Shown here piece after piece: positions 33,813 to 46,289 of a stretch of 64,000 nt of DNA. The translations under genes and the position numbers were made by a program. The notes beneath the pieces were generated by a model, which ran no database searches, was not told the DNA's origin, and was given only the letters and a program-made list of their open reading frames with translations. How positions within the stretch are numbered: position 1 is the first letter of the stretch; every line of letters begins with the position of its first letter. This DNA is from Piper betle (Eukaryota > Streptophyta > Magnoliopsida > Piperales > Piperaceae): positions 124,001 to 188,000 of the forward strand of contig JAURVB010004724.1 in assembly GCA_033002965.1 (NCBI GenBank), read 5' to 3'.

Positions 33813-34042
33813 CAATTCCTAATTAATGCGTTTATGAGAGATTTTGTGAAGGAGTATATAAATATTTTCATTTAACAGAAGGGTCAACTCTCTTGTGTCA
33901 GTTTAACTATTAGTTATCTCTGGATCACAACTCCTAATTAATGCCCTTATGAGAGATTTTGTAAAGGAGTATATAAATATTTTCATTTAACAGAAGGGTC
34001 AACTCTCCTGTGTCAGTTTAACTATTAGTTATCTCTGGATCA
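33813..34042. repeat. 114-bp tandem duplication in LTR copy D
   Basis: The two units start CAATTCCTAATTAATGC (33813) and CAACTCCTAATTAATGC (33927). Each contains GGAGTATATAAATATTTTC and ends TCTCTGGATCA. They are nearly identical, so the duplication is younger than the LTR itself. Confidence 0.9.
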
Positions 34043-34358
34043 ATAACACTCATTACTAAAGTTTTTTTATTATATATGTAGGTTTCATGATTCTGAGTCG
34101 GTTTTGGTTAGAGGATATATAAAAGTTGCACACATTTGAACTCAACACAATTATTTTTCTTTTACGTTTTTACCTATATTTGATGTGTTTTTTATGTATA
34201 TTTGGCGATGTCTTCCATTCTCTTAAAACCAAGTGGGTTACTTCGATCTATATTATTGATCGAGTCTTATAAACTAACTTCTTTAGATATGACTCGACTC
34301 GATCACAATATTTTCGATCTGGTTCTTAAGTAAACCGAAATCAGGGTGTCACATGTTT

Positions 34359-36280
34359 GGCAAAAAGAAATTATGAAGCCTTTTATCGGAAAAAAATGAA
34401 GCCCCTAATAAGTGTCAAAATTTAATTAAAATTTTTATATGTCGAAACCCCTCATTTATGTAATTAAAATACTTTAAACTTGAGATGGCTATAAAACATA
34501 GAACCTGGGATGGCTAAAAAGGCTCACAATTTTTTATGTGGAATATAGTCCTAAATATATTTTTTTAATTTGCATTTTCCCAAGTTTTTTAATTTTTTTA
34601 TTTTAACTTTTTATTTTAATTTTTTGTAGTTTAAGAACATATATAGTCCTCGATTGGATGGCATGTATTAATTACTAATTTCTAAATAAAAATTACCAAG
34701 ATTACTTCCCATGGATCAGTCAAAAAATTATAATTAAGTTAGCCAAATAACCTGTTCATCTATGTATTTCTTAAGAAAGCAGTCTTTAGAAGTAATATAC
34801 TACGTAAAAAACCATCCATCTATAAATAATATAATAATCATTAGTAATGAAGGATAATACAATATCTGTAATTGAAAGCAATATACAACCCTCCAATTCC
34901 CCCTGGCCCATATTATCAAAACAATATTCTAATTAAGAATATCTTATGCAGTTAAGTATACAAAAATACTATCAATATAAATGACACACGGTTCAGAAAA
35001 GAACGTAAAAAGATTTATGAATAGAACGTTCCATGGCGTTTTTCTGTTTTTTTTTTGAGATAAAGTCACAGAAATAAACTAGATACAAAAGGTGGTGAAC
35101 GAGTGAGAAACGATATTTTCAGATCGAGGGATCCACACTAATTAACTAATGTTTAATTAACAAGCCTTACTAAGAATATGTTAATACAAGATTGTTATTA
35201 TCAATGCAGATGTAGTCATTTTCAAAGATGCCCAAATCAATTGAGATACACTTTTCATTTAAACCAATATAGTAGGTTCTATTATTTAAAAATTACATAG
35301 ATAAATAAATTAATAAATATTAAGGGTAATTATAAAAATGTTAATAAATTTCATATTTTAAACCCTTTTATCTTAATTATAATAATAATAATAATAAAAT
35401 TAATTTCAAAATATTTATGAAGTTGTAAATTTTTTGAAAATTTAAAAATATGTCATAATATAAAAAATTATCAACCTCTACTACACTTTTAATATATATA
35501 AATAATATTTTGTGAAACCCATCAAAAAAATTCAATTTAAATATATAAGTTATATGAAGCATATTTCATATAAAATCTGTAATAATAATTATTGTCGGTG
35601 CATGTATCCAGGATCAAGAGAGATAATAATTGTATCTCTAGGCGGCTTTTGATCGTTAAGAAACCACAATCTTCAACGTCCGGTTGTTTGGTAATTAGTA
35701 GCGAAAAGCGGATTATAAGACAGTGACACACACACACATTTCAAGAAACATAATAGATTCCCATCCCCACGATCCTCGTAGATTTAAACCAGACAGAAAA
35801 ACTGTTTACTATAGTTATTGATATACATGTATAGTTCTTGTTACCGATACATCGAACATTATTATGAACAAATTAAACCAACAAGAAAATGAAACACAGA
35901 TTTGCCCATCAGGGATGATCAGGAGGCAAAATGATTTTGCAGATGGCACAACGGGGGAGCAACCTCCCACCACCCGTATTATCTGCTTTTGCTTTAGTGC
36001 TAGGTGGGAATCTCATGGCAATTCGGCACCTAGTGTGGGTGTGGGGGGTGTCCCACACTCCACTCTTGTCCTGCGTCAGGTTTCTTGGCAGTTCTTGACA
36101 TGGACGGCAATGGCCGCCAATCACTGTACACCACCCAATGCATTATTTAGTGGGAGGTCAAGCAGTAAACGGGCAGAGGGGAAGGTGGAGGGGTGAAAGG
36201 TTTGGGAGACTTTGGTTCGTGTTAAGCGACTAACAAACTAGTTGATGACGATGGGGGGGGGGGGCGCGTTGAGAGTGCGG
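34359..36280. other. Gene-free interval upstream of the ankyrin gene
   Basis: 34360-35850 is AT-rich with no recognised element. 35864-36196 is more GC-balanced and open on both strands but shows no domain. A run of ten or more G at about 36250 marks a low-complexity site. The right part is probably promoter and leader of the ankyrin gene. Confidence 0.4.
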
Positions 36281-37113
36281 AGGTTTGATCTTCTAGAAAT
36301 GAGTTGAACTTGGGATTGAAAGGTGCCACTGGCTTTCTCTCCACTTCAACTCACTTGTCCACTTGTCCTTTTGCTACGTACTTATTGATTGCAGAGTCAG
36401 GAGTACTTCGGTTTGGTGTGGACTTCTGGAAAAGTTTCCTCTTTTCTTCAAGTGTCAGCTTAGAGGGGTGGTTCTTAATGTTATGTCTGTTGATTTTGAG
36501 CTGTGGATTCTGGATTTTGGGTCTGTGAAGGGGGTAAGGTGATGGTTTTCTTTTCCTTCTGAATCTTGACTTGTTTTTGTTTGATGAGGGAAATCAGACG
36601 GTGAATGAAAATTTTCTGGGTTTTTCCTTTCCCAGTTATGTGGGCTCTTCTATATTTTTTTGGGCAATCATAGGAAAGGTTGTTCTTCCAGACCTGGGTT
36701 AATTGGTCGACAATTATTGTTCATCATTATCATCTTCTTAATTTTAGACTCATAATCTTCCTTTCCTCCATAATGATCTTCTCATAAAGTTGCAGTATAT
36801 GTGTATGATCGGTTATTGAAGACTTCGAGTCTTACCTTTCCTAGTGAAACAACATGTTTTAGAGCTCATACTTTGTAATTTGTATTAATTAATGATAAAA
36901 TTTGCTAGAGTTTCAGTAAATTTTGCCTCTTCAGAATCTGATTCACTATTGGTTTCAGGAGAACCTCGATGATGCGAACGGGGATCTCTGTTTCAATACC
37001 TTGTGGTTGTTAATAGTTAACTCCCAATTGAGAGCTAGCTGGTGTAAAAGATTTCTATTTAGTTCTTATGTCTCCATAAGGTCGGCTTGGATTACAACTT
37101 TTGTACTGCCAAA

Positions 37114-39039
37114 ATGCCGATGGATAAACAATGGAGCTTCCGTGAGAAGAAGAGGAACAAGGAGTCTGCAGGAAAACGGGGAGATACTCCACTCCATGTA
37201 GCGTCCAGAAGTGGGAACGTAGGCCTGGTTAAAGATATGCTTCATAGCAATGACAAGGGTCATCTGAGCAATTTGATGTCCAAGCAAAATCAAGATGGGG
37301 AAACAGCTTTATATGTTGCTTCTGAAAATGGTCACGCACCTGTTGTAGTTGAACTCTTGAAACACTCCGACCTTCAATCTGCTGGCATTAAGGCCAACAA
37401 TGGATTCGATGCTTTTCATGCTGCTGCCAAGCTAGGCCATCTTGGTAAGAATTTGCCTTTTAACTCATCTCTTGCCGTTGTATATGGATGATTAGTTTAC
37501 AGGCCTAGTTTGAATGTTACCTTTATCAATCTTGTTGTTTCTTCAGTTATTGATTGAGAAGTTGTGCATCAGATATTGTAACTAAGTAGTGTTTCGTCCT
37601 GTGAAGAAGTTCGGTTTCCAATTTGTCATGCCGTTTCTTCTTCATTTTGGCAGAGGTGTTGAAAGAGCTATTGCAAAATTTTTCCCAGTTGGCTATGACA
37701 ACTGATGCAACCAACTCTACAGCCCTGCAAACTGCTGCAACACGGGGCCACTATGATGTGGTCAATCTACTATTGGAAACAGAATCCAGTCTTGCAAAAA
37801 TATCCAAAAGCAATGGAAAGACTGCTCTCCACTCTGCTGCGAGAATGGGGCATATGGAAGTGGTCAAAGCCCTTCTTGATAAGGAGCCGGAGTTAAGTTC
37901 AAAGAAAGATAAGAAGGGCCAAACAGCTCTGCACATGGCTGTTAAGGGAATAAACATTGCTGTTGTTTTGGAACTCATTAAATCCGATCCTTCGATCATC
38001 CAATATGAGGACAGTAAGGGCAACACAGCATTGCATATTGCAACAAAGAAAGGTCGGACTCAGGTTTGTGTTCACTTGCACGAATTTTATGATAAGATCT
38101 CCTTTTCAAACATAGTTGTAAACTGCATACATGGTTCTCTTGCCATTCGTTAAGAATTATCATCATGTTTGCCAGATAATGAGAGCCTTGTTGTCCGCAG
38201 AAGGGATCAATGTCAATGCAACTAACAATGCCAGAGAGACACCTCTTGATATTGCACAAACATCAACTAATGAGGAGCTTGTTCCCCTTCTAAAAGCAGC
38301 TAATGCTATCACCTCCAAAGAGCAAGGAACCACTCCAGTTTCCAACAAACAAATGAAGCAGACTGTAAGTGATATAAAGCATGAAATCCAATCGCAACTC
38401 CAACAATCTCGCCAAACAGGAATGCGCGTCCAGAAGATAGCTAGGAAGATCAAGAAACTTCATATAGGAGGCCTTAATAATGCTATTAATTCTGCCACTG
38501 TTGTTGCAGTTTTGATAGCCACAGTTGCATTTGCTGCAATTTTCACTGTTCCTGGTCAGTATGTTGAGAATGATGTTGATGGAAGTACCCTAGGCGAAGC
38601 TCACATTGCCAATAATGCAGCTTTCATGATCTTCTTCTTATTTGATTCAATGGCCCTTTTCGTCTCCCTTGCCGTGGTTGTGGTCCAGACATCTATTGTA
38701 GTTGTAGAGCACAAGGCTAAGAAGCAAATGATGTTTGTGATCAACAAGATAATGTGGATGGCTTGTCTCTTCATATCGGTGGCTTTTATTGCACTCACAT
38801 ATGTAGTTGTAGGTCCTCATGGCTTGTGGCTCGCAATCTCAACAACGGCAATTGGCAGCTTGATCATGTTGGCAACCATTGGATCAATGTGTTACTTTGT
38901 CATTATGCATAGGATTGACATGTCGAACATTAGAAATATAAGGAAAGGATCAGGAAGTCGGTCCCGTTCTTGGTCTCTCTCAACTATTATTTCAGACTCA
39001 GAGTTGATGAATAGTGAGAAGAGGATCTATGCACTCTAG
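37114..39039 (+). CDS. Ankyrin-repeat, PGG-domain membrane protein (ITN1 family)
   Basis: Three exons by splice signals and continuous family similarity: 37114-37444, 37654-38063 and 38176-39039, joining to 534 codons. Residues about 24-300 are ankyrin repeats (GDTPLHVASRSGN, GKTALHSAARMGHMEVVKALL, GQTALHMAVKG, GNTALHIATKKGRTQ). Residues about 345-470 are the PGG domain, starting GGLNNAINSATVVAVLIATV with VPGQY and containing four predicted membrane helices, then a serine/arginine-rich cytosolic tail. Related Arabidopsis proteins (ITN1 and the At1g07710/At5g60070 group) sit at the plasma membrane and act in salt, ABA or defence signalling; the role here is inferred. I chose the ATG at 37114 because MPMDKQWSF resembles the family start and a splice acceptor (CCATAAG) precedes it at about 37080, suggesting an untranslated leader exon. 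All joins keep frame. Confidence 0.9.
37445..37653 (+). other. Intron 1 of the ankyrin gene
   Basis: The donor CTTG|GTAAGAATT at 37445 and the acceptor TTTTGGCAG at 37653 join HLG to EVLKELL in frame, restoring an ankyrin helix. Intron 2 is 38064-38175 (CAG|GTTTGTG to TTTGCCAG). Confidence 0.85.
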
Positions 39040-39583
39040 AAATTATAACTCATGCCCAATATGATGATTTAGTTACTAACCTTGAGTCAATCTTATGAAG
39101 TTGGCCAGTTGGATTCTCGTCAACATCTGGGAAAACTGAGCTTTCGAGTTCACTGTTCTGATCAATGATTGATCTCTGATGAGTTATTTCTTAAGCGGCA
39201 ATATGTTTTCCGGCCAGACATGATGGTCGCTGGTTGCAGAGAGCTAAAAACACAGTTTTTTCCTTTTCCTTTTATGCTAGCATAAAAAGAATGCTCAACT
39301 GTCAACCATTGATCTATATATAGCTTGACACTCTTCACCGCAAATCACGAGTACGTGATCAATGTCTTTTTCTAATACTTATCTCTTGTAGCTGTCAGTT
39401 TCACACAAAATGACCCATATTGTGTTGGTCAGAATTTCCTTTTGTTGGCATTTTTGTTATTTAGACCTAGACTGGTGCCTTCCTTTCTAGGCAGCAATGC
39501 TGATTGAGGCATATGTTTACTGGTACAGCAATGTATCTTCATTCCTGTAAACAGTTATTTTGTAACATGGATTAAATAAGCTC

Positions 39584-39901
39584 TTGGCATCTATCAATAG
39601 ATATGTTAGCTCCACTGCCTTCTTGTCAATGCAGGTTTTTGATATTCGTTCTGCTTTAGTTCTTAAGATTGTAACAGTAGGAAGCAACTTGGCTGAAAAT
39701 AAGGATGGAGTTTTGCTTTTACCTGTACCATTGAGAAGAAATTTGGAGGGAACACAGGCTGAAGCCGTTTTAAAATCCTTCGATGTATCTCCTAGTCTGA
39801 GATGCAGCATCTCTTCTTGTACTCATTCAATCACGGCTTGCTCATTTCCTGCGGTCTTGTTGGATGGAAACCATTTGTTCATTCAGCTAGCTTACAAGTG
39901 A
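39584..39901 (+). other. Unassigned open frame downstream of the ankyrin gene
   Basis: The 105-residue frame has balanced composition and is preceded by an acceptor-like TGTCAATGCAG at about 39634. Its text (for example KIVTVGSNLAENKDGVLLLP) matches nothing I know. It could be an exon of a transcript, a gene fragment, or chance. The rest of 39040-40771 shows no gene. Confidence 0.2.
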
Positions 39902-40771
39902 ATGATATTGAAGAGGTCTCATGTTCTCACATTGGAATAAATCAAGTTTTCAGAAAGATGCAAGGTAAATGGCATAAACAATAAGCAAAAAGAAAGATCG
40001 AGAGGCAACTATCGGGGATTTCCTGGCTTCTTCCCAAAGCATGACAAATGAACCAGCGCTGAACATATCCTACATTCTTCTTTGAGGGACTGTCCAAGTG
40101 AGCAAGCTACACGCCCTGGGCAGGTTTGAGTATACTCTAACGCAATAGAGGATGAACCTTCCTTGAACAACTGATGGTTTCATCTGATCTCCACAATAAA
40201 AGCAGATAAACAAAATCAAATCGGATGCAAAACTGTTAAATTATGAAACCCATATATGAACTGAATTTCTATTGCAAGAATGAAGAATGGCAAACCTGGG
40301 GAATATGATTACTGCTCCCTAATTGTGAAACACTACATATCCGCTCGTACATGACCTTATCAATATGCAGCAGCAGATAAACACTACATACCCTCCAAGA
40401 TGGCAATAGGTATCAGTGTCCTGTTTCTCTTATTAGCTAATGGCGCCTATGACAGGAAGCCCCTTTGGAGTTTTTGCATGCTCCATAAAAATGGGGAGGT
40501 TTGATTTTAACGGAGCTAATGAGCTGATTCTTATATGATTAAGAACTTTTGCTTGTGATTTTCTTGAGCATTTGAAATAAAACTATCTTCTTCTGTGGTC
40601 AAACGACTCTTAGCACTCGCCAGCATAATGAATACAATGTCCTGATCAAAGTCTTAGAAAGGAGGGAAAAGATTTTATAACAAGCTTTTGAATGTTACCA
40701 TGTTTTGTGACTACTGTAGTGTGGAAATTAATGGTAACTGATATCAGTATGTATTATCTGTATACATGAAA

Positions 40772-43700
40772 TCAACTTGAAGATATAGGCTCCTGGAAAT
40801 GATCAGGTGGTCTCTTGCCTGTCTCTTCCCCACATAACTTTTCAATGCTGCTCAAGCATTTCTCCATGGAACATTTATATGAATCCATGCCTATCACCTG
40901 CTGAGCAAAATCTAATCCCATCTTCATCCATTTTTTAGCTCTCTCCATCTGCCCCAGTCGAGCAGGCATTGAAGATCTGTTCCATGAAGTAATAGCCAGC
41001 CATTTCCCCTCCTCTTCTGGGTATTCCCCTTGATTGAGCCCCACCATGATTCTATACGCTCCTTGTACACAGCATAGGGTTCATCATCTGTTTCACCTTG
41101 TCTCAAGCCAGACACCATCACAAGCTTTCTAAGAACCATGGCAACGGTTTTGTAGTCTGGGGAGGGGGCTGCCAGGAGGAGGGGGAAGGCAAGTGCGAAA
41201 TGCGTAGTCAGCGGCTTCTGGGTTGGGCCGAGGGCCTCTCGAGGCAGCAAGGCCAATCTGGTAGAGGTGCTGGGGAGAGCACGCCCTGGATGAGGCAAAT
41301 GTTTGAAGAACATGAACCTGCTGGGCTGCCCCGCCGGTCACTCGACCTCGTAGCTCGTAGGAGTTGAAGGTGTGCAGAAAAAGAATGTTGGACTGAGTAG
41401 TAGTTTGATCTTCTACTAAGTTTGTTTCCAAAGGTACAGCTGATAATAACTGCAATACAAATAAGGAGAAGATATAATTCTCACATTTTCATTTATAATA
41501 ATTATTTTTCAGGTGATTCAAATAGGTGAACTTACTTTCCCAGCTTTGTTCACTATTTAGAGGGCCTTCTGCACATCGGCGCCCGACAAGCTTTCATTCT
41601 TCTGCTGTTTTTCTGCAAGAATTGCAGCTACACTCACAATAAGAGACTTGCAGACACTTGAGCGATTCACATCAACTAAACTTTCTCCCTGGGCTTCATA
41701 GAAATAAGCAGCCATCTCAAAGGACTGCGCTGACAAGCCATAGCTCCTCTGTTTTGCCATCTTAAGCCCCATGTTCCACGAATGCCCTGAAAACCAATTC
41801 AACTCCTGACTTCCTGCTGCTCCTTTTCCAAAAAATAATTCTGGCCCAAGATCAGAGAACCTATCTAGGGTATGTTTTGTAAATTTAAGAATTTCCGCCT
41901 CAGTTCCTGGATTCTGGATAAGGAGTGCCATGATATGTCTTAGGATAGTAACCTCTGGGATAAGCATTGACTTCCCAGTGGCATACAGGTTAAGAAGGTT
42001 GGACAAAGAAGCAATAGCAACGGGAAGAGCCCTGGATGCCATGGCCTCATGAGCTGAGAGGGTAAGAAATTCTGGCTTAAAGTCCACAGAGTTCACCATT
42101 GCTTGTATCTGATCAATGGCTGCTTTTTCGTCCTTCTTCACCAGTAGAACCTTGAACTGCCACCCAAAACCCCATATTATTTCCAAATCCTATAACCAAA
42201 TCAGACAAGAATGAGATCGTAGAACAAAAATTTACCATTAGAAAGGAGGAGGTAATGTTAGGATCAAGCTGTACAAAGTATGAGAACAAATTAAACACAT
42301 CAGTAGGCAAGCAACAGATGCAACAAGTGTTGACACTACTACCTTAATTTCCCAACTACATTTAGCAATCACACTAAGCTACTGCGAGCGAACTTGCAGA
42401 GACGCAAAAACACAGTGTCACCTTCTCGGCCTCATTGATATACTCTTTGGCCTGGTCGAGCTGGGCAAGACCAAGGTGGCATAAGCAGAGTACCCTAAAC
42501 GATTTTGCACGGAGAACCTTATTCTCCTCCTCCTGGGGCACGTACAGCATCGACTTCTCAAACATCTCTGCCGCCGTCTCGTAGTCCTTCGCCTTGAAAT
42601 GCTCTGCCCCGCTGCATAAGATCACCGCCAACACAAACACACAGAATCATAAGCACTTCACTAAAATTCTTTCATTATCCAAAAACTTGTTGATTCTTGT
42701 ATTTTTACTTCTCAATACTAATAATAGGACAAACATGGTACAAATTGTACATTATACTTCCGGCAGGATTCTTACCCATAACAATTCTATGATTCTAAGT
42801 TAATTTACAGTTCTAAGGACAGGCAAAAAAAAGATCAATCATATCACTCAACTATATTCCCAAGACAAATAGTTCAATTCATATATGTCGATTGTAAAGA
42901 TGAGCAAACAAATATGAGGGGAGGTACGCTGTATACTTACCAGTTCCAAATCAAGGCGTGCATGGTACCCCTTTCCTTGGTGATATCTTCTCCGTCTCCG
43001 GCGAAGAGGCCGGCCACCATCTCGTCAGAGACAAGCTCCAACGCCTCTCTCGCCCGATTCCTCCCACCCTCGCCGCCCTCCCCTCCTGCAACCATCCTAT
43101 GCACCACCCTCACCGCCGCCCCTGCACTAACCTGGCCCTGGCCGAGCAGCCCCAGGAGGACCTCCTTGGCTGCGTCAACCGCCTCAGGTCCGGCGTCTGA
43201 TATGGTTGTAAAGCAGGGGAACTAGTATAAAAGGCAGATATTATATGTCAAAGAGAAAAAAATGAATGAAAATGTAAGTTCCCTAACTCCTTTCCCTCTC
43301 TCCCTCTCGTTCTATCCTCTTCCTTCCTATCTTCTCCTCTAATTCTCCTAACCCCTCTCTTTCCCTCTCCCTCTCTGTCTCTGGTCCGGTCTCCCTTCTT
43401 CCCCAATTTTCCTTTTCTTCCTCCTACAAGGATAATCAACTCCATTTCTACTAGGACCGTATCAGCCTCCTGGAAGAACTCCTCCACCGCCGAGACGCAG
43501 ATGCCGTCGGGGACGGACCTGCTAGCGACCATCCCCCGCAGCTCTTTCTCCGCCTCCGCGGGCCGGCGCAGCCCCAGCCACGCCCTCATAGCCATGAATC
43601 CGACACTCGGGTGCTCGCCGACGCCGGATTCGCGGAGCACCTTGACGCATTTGAGAACGCTCTCGAACTCCTCACCCTGCAAATGAGTTGCCGCTAGAAA

Positions 43701-44522
43701 CCGGAGCAGCTTCTCCCGCAAAACCTTCGAACTCAATTTCTGCTCCTGATTTTGCGCTAATCCCAACCCTTTCTCTCAAAGATCCAGAGCTTCGTTGATG
43801 AGCTTTGACTCTTCGTTCAACCCATCCGATTTCTCGCCACCAGCCAAAATCGATTTCGCGAATTACAGGTACTGGTCGGCTAGGGTTTTGCAGTGATCGG
43901 TCGATCGGAAGAGGAGACTCTTGGACCGATTCAAGAGACCGAGCGCAAGGCTCTTCTCCCCGCTCTCCGACGCCGTTCTCGACCTCGCCACATTCAGATC
44001 CAAGAGCAGCCTCCTCTCCTCCGCGCTGTGAACCGCATCGACGTCGGGTCTCAGGGCCAGCTCCGCCGCCTTCTCGAAGCAGGCCGCGGCGAGGTCGAAC
44101 CTGCGCAGCTCGTGCCAGATCTCGCCAGTCCGGTGGTAAAACGCCGCCGCCTTGAACTCCTGGGAGGGGATCCCGGTGGGGCTCCCGGCGAGGCCAAGCA
44201 GGTCGGCGGCGCCCTGGCGGAGGGCGGCGTGGTCCTCGGAGGGGCTGGGGGCGGCGTTGGAGATGTCGACGCAGGCATTCCAGAGGCGGTATGCAAGCTT
44301 CCAGATCTGGAGCTTTCCGGATTCTGGGAGGGGAAGGAGGGCGGCGAGGCGGGAGATGGAACGGCGGAGATGGACGGCGAGCTTGGCCGGGGCGTGGGGG
44401 ACGTCAGCTCGGGAGAGGTGCTCGGCGTCAGCGATGGCGGCCTCGAGGTCGTCGAGGAGGCGGGAGAGGGGCTCTGCCGGCGGAGGCAGCCGGAGGTCCG
44501 GCGAGAGCTCCGATATCCGCAT
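40772..44522 (-). pseudogene. ZIP4: ZIP4/SPO22 meiotic TPR protein, disrupted
   Basis: The order and sequence match plant ZIP4, a TPR scaffold of the ZMM group needed for class I meiotic crossovers. Predicted exons: 44522-43458, 43221-42941, 42611-42422, 42268-42236, 42156-41536 and 41449-40772, all with GT-AG borders that keep phase. Landmarks: start [67 protein letters not shown]; the SPO22 signature ELNWFSGHSWNMGLKMAKQ; RFLHTFNSYELRGR-like text; and [18 protein letters not shown] near the end. The frame carries TAA at 43863-43865, TGA at 43776-43778, TAA at 41557-41559, and 1-nt shifts near 41177-41188 (a C-run) and 41057-41064. Exon 1 is very GC-rich. A functional product is not possible as read. 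Sequencing error could explain the two indels but less easily three stops. Confidence 0.88.
43197..43465 (-). other. 269-bp insertion or novel intron inside ZIP4 exon 1
   Basis: A purine-rich non-coding stretch (minus strand) interrupts the ZIP4 coding sequence. Its ends form an imperfect inverted repeat (CTGATACGGT and ACCATATCAG, 9 of 10). Removing exactly 43197-43465 rejoins the frame as QE-DAG. Alternatively a GT-AG intron at 43222-43457 also keeps frame and adds about ten residues. I cannot tell which is right from the sequence alone. Confidence 0.6.
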
Positions 44523-44580
44523 TTTCCGGCCGGCGAGGATTTGAAATTTTTGGAGGAGTGCGAGGGAGTGGTTTGAAATG

Positions 44581-45673
44581 TCGTGAAATGACGTTACTAC
44601 CCTTATCCGGGCTTTCCTCTCGGTTCGGTCAGGTTCTGAACCCCATTTGCTTCATTTCTTGGTTCAACAAAAACCGTATCAAATTTCAATTCAGAACTGA
44701 ACTAATAAATCGGTTAAAATCCGTGTTTTGTAGGAAGTATTATTAAGTTATGCGGTTAATTTAAAATATTTAGTGTGATTCGGGTTGCTAAAATTTGGTG
44801 AACTGACTCGCGCACTCGAAGGGCTTTACAATATATCAGGCGTGGCTCAATAAAAGTCTTTAAAAAATGAGATATTCCTAAATTAATCCTGCATAAATAC
44901 TTTCTTTAAAATGATGGCAAACTTATATTTAGGGAAATCAAAAATCGAAAGGCATGTAAATAAAGATGTAATTAACAAATAATGATGAAATGACCAATAT
45001 ACCATTTATTTAATTAAGACTTATGCTAATGCGGACAAGTACTTTGAGGTTATTTTCGACTAATTTTATTGAGGTCTCATTTTATTTGGAGCCTAAAATT
45101 TGCCCAGTCATTCTGATTAGCAAAACTCAACACCTGGACGAGCATGTATATTATATAGTATACTTAATACTTAAAAATATGCAATACTTAGTATGAAAGT
45201 CTTGCCTGTTTTTTTTATTAGAATGTCTTACCTAATTGATCTTACTACCTATTGAACTACTCGTTTTGCTTACTTATTTTAAATAGAGGAAGGCAGGCAT
45301 GTGTCATGCATCACTATTGTGATAATCCTAATCTTAAGCAAATGGACTGGGAATTGGTAAAATCAGACAAGCTAGCTTCTAGAGCATATGCATTGCCGAC
45401 TCCAGAAAATGTCACAAGCCACTTAAGTTTTCTTGTCCCGAGTCAATTGTTGACAGTGCACATCAAGGCGGAAGGATATAAATTGCGTACGTAAACAGGG
45501 ATGCATGCAGTTCTGGCCGCTGAGGATCGAAACCAAAACTTCAAACAAGGCTTGAACACTTGTACATTTAACCACTTCAAACCATGGTAACTTGCTAATG
45601 CTGTATGCGCAAGTTAACTATTCATTATTTGAGAATTCGATCGAATAGATAGTTGCAATTTATTACACTTTGC
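44581..45673. other. No supported gene
   Basis: 44600-44760 contains GGTTCGGTCAGGTTCTGAAC and further repeats of that texture, typical of dispersed plant repeats. A short open frame at 45252-45494 has no recognised domain. Confidence 0.4.
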
Positions 45674-45833
45674 ACATAAGGATATAATACATATGATATG
45701 CAATGTGCCAAACGTCACATTCTCCGTTACACAACTCCACAACTGATCAAAGAACATAAGGATATAACACATATGATATGCAATGTGCCAAACATCACAT
45801 TCTCCGTTACACATCTCCACAACTGATCAAACA
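45674..45833. repeat. 80-bp tandem duplication
   Basis: Two copies (45674-45753 and 45754-45833) begin ACATAAGGATATAA and end CCACAACTGATCAAA, with about five differences. They lie just downstream of the small gene remnant on the minus strand. Confidence 0.9.
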
Positions 45834-45930
45834 GAGAAACACGTCCATGGGAACGCTATCCCACTTATACAACACAAATCGATCACATATACTGATATTC
45901 TCGTAAACAATGAATCGATCAGCAAATCAA

Positions 45931-46268
45931 TTACTCATGCACCTGTGAAACATGACAGCATACGATGACGATTGTGGCTTCTAACACTCTTCGCTTTCCC
46001 ATGATCTTCTCCGGTTGAGATGTAAAGAAGTCGATACGGCAGACATCATCGGCGGAGTTGCACCGCCGGTGATGGCCACCGGATTGCTCATCTCCACAGT
46101 CGATCACGGCTGCCTCAGAGGAGTAGACCGAATTAGAAGCAGCACCGTAAATGTGGCTGTTGAAGTGCTAGTGGTACTCTTCTTTGGTGGCTTGGATAAA
46201 CGCAGATACCGACGTTGAATGCTCCTCCTCTTAATAGCCCGATATACAAGTGGTATCAAGCCTTCCAT
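45931..46268 (-). pseudogene. Small MEGLIPLVYRA-family gene, frameshifted
   Basis: From the ATG at 46268 the product starts MEGLIPLVYRAIKRRSIQRR, matching the N-terminus of the neighbouring gene at 48437 and small plant proteins of unknown function that I recognise by this start. After ATFT the frame runs to a stop at 46104-46106. One base away, a second frame reads YGAASNSVYSSEAAVID then HHRRCNSADDVCRIDFF, which aligns with the C-terminus of the neighbour (FDYRRNNSVPDFRRVSFF). So a 1-nt indel near 46150 splits the gene. It could also be a sequence error. Function is unknown; no signal peptide or membrane segment. Confidence 0.6.
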
Positions 46269-46289
46269 TTGAGTTGAACATTGCACATT

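Larger units (their letters stand above)
30792..34353. mobile_element. Solo LTR of the ~3-kb family, copy D (inverted), containing a TRIM
   Basis: The ends are TGTAAAACC (left) and GGGTGTCACA (right), the reverse complement of copies A and C. A perfect TGTTT target duplication flanks it (30787-30791 and 34354-34358). Without the TRIM insertion it is about 2.84 kb, matching C. It carries a TTTA microsatellite (about 32850-32886) and a 114-bp tandem duplication (33813-34042). It is more diverged than A and C, hence older. Confidence 0.82.

Noticed and set aside
35864..36196. 110-codon frame as a gene
   Set aside because: No domain, open on the opposite strand too, and located where the ankyrin gene's promoter or leader is expected.
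43893..44746. Plus-strand frames of 130-227 codons
   Set aside because: Antisense shadows of the GC-rich first exon of ZIP4.
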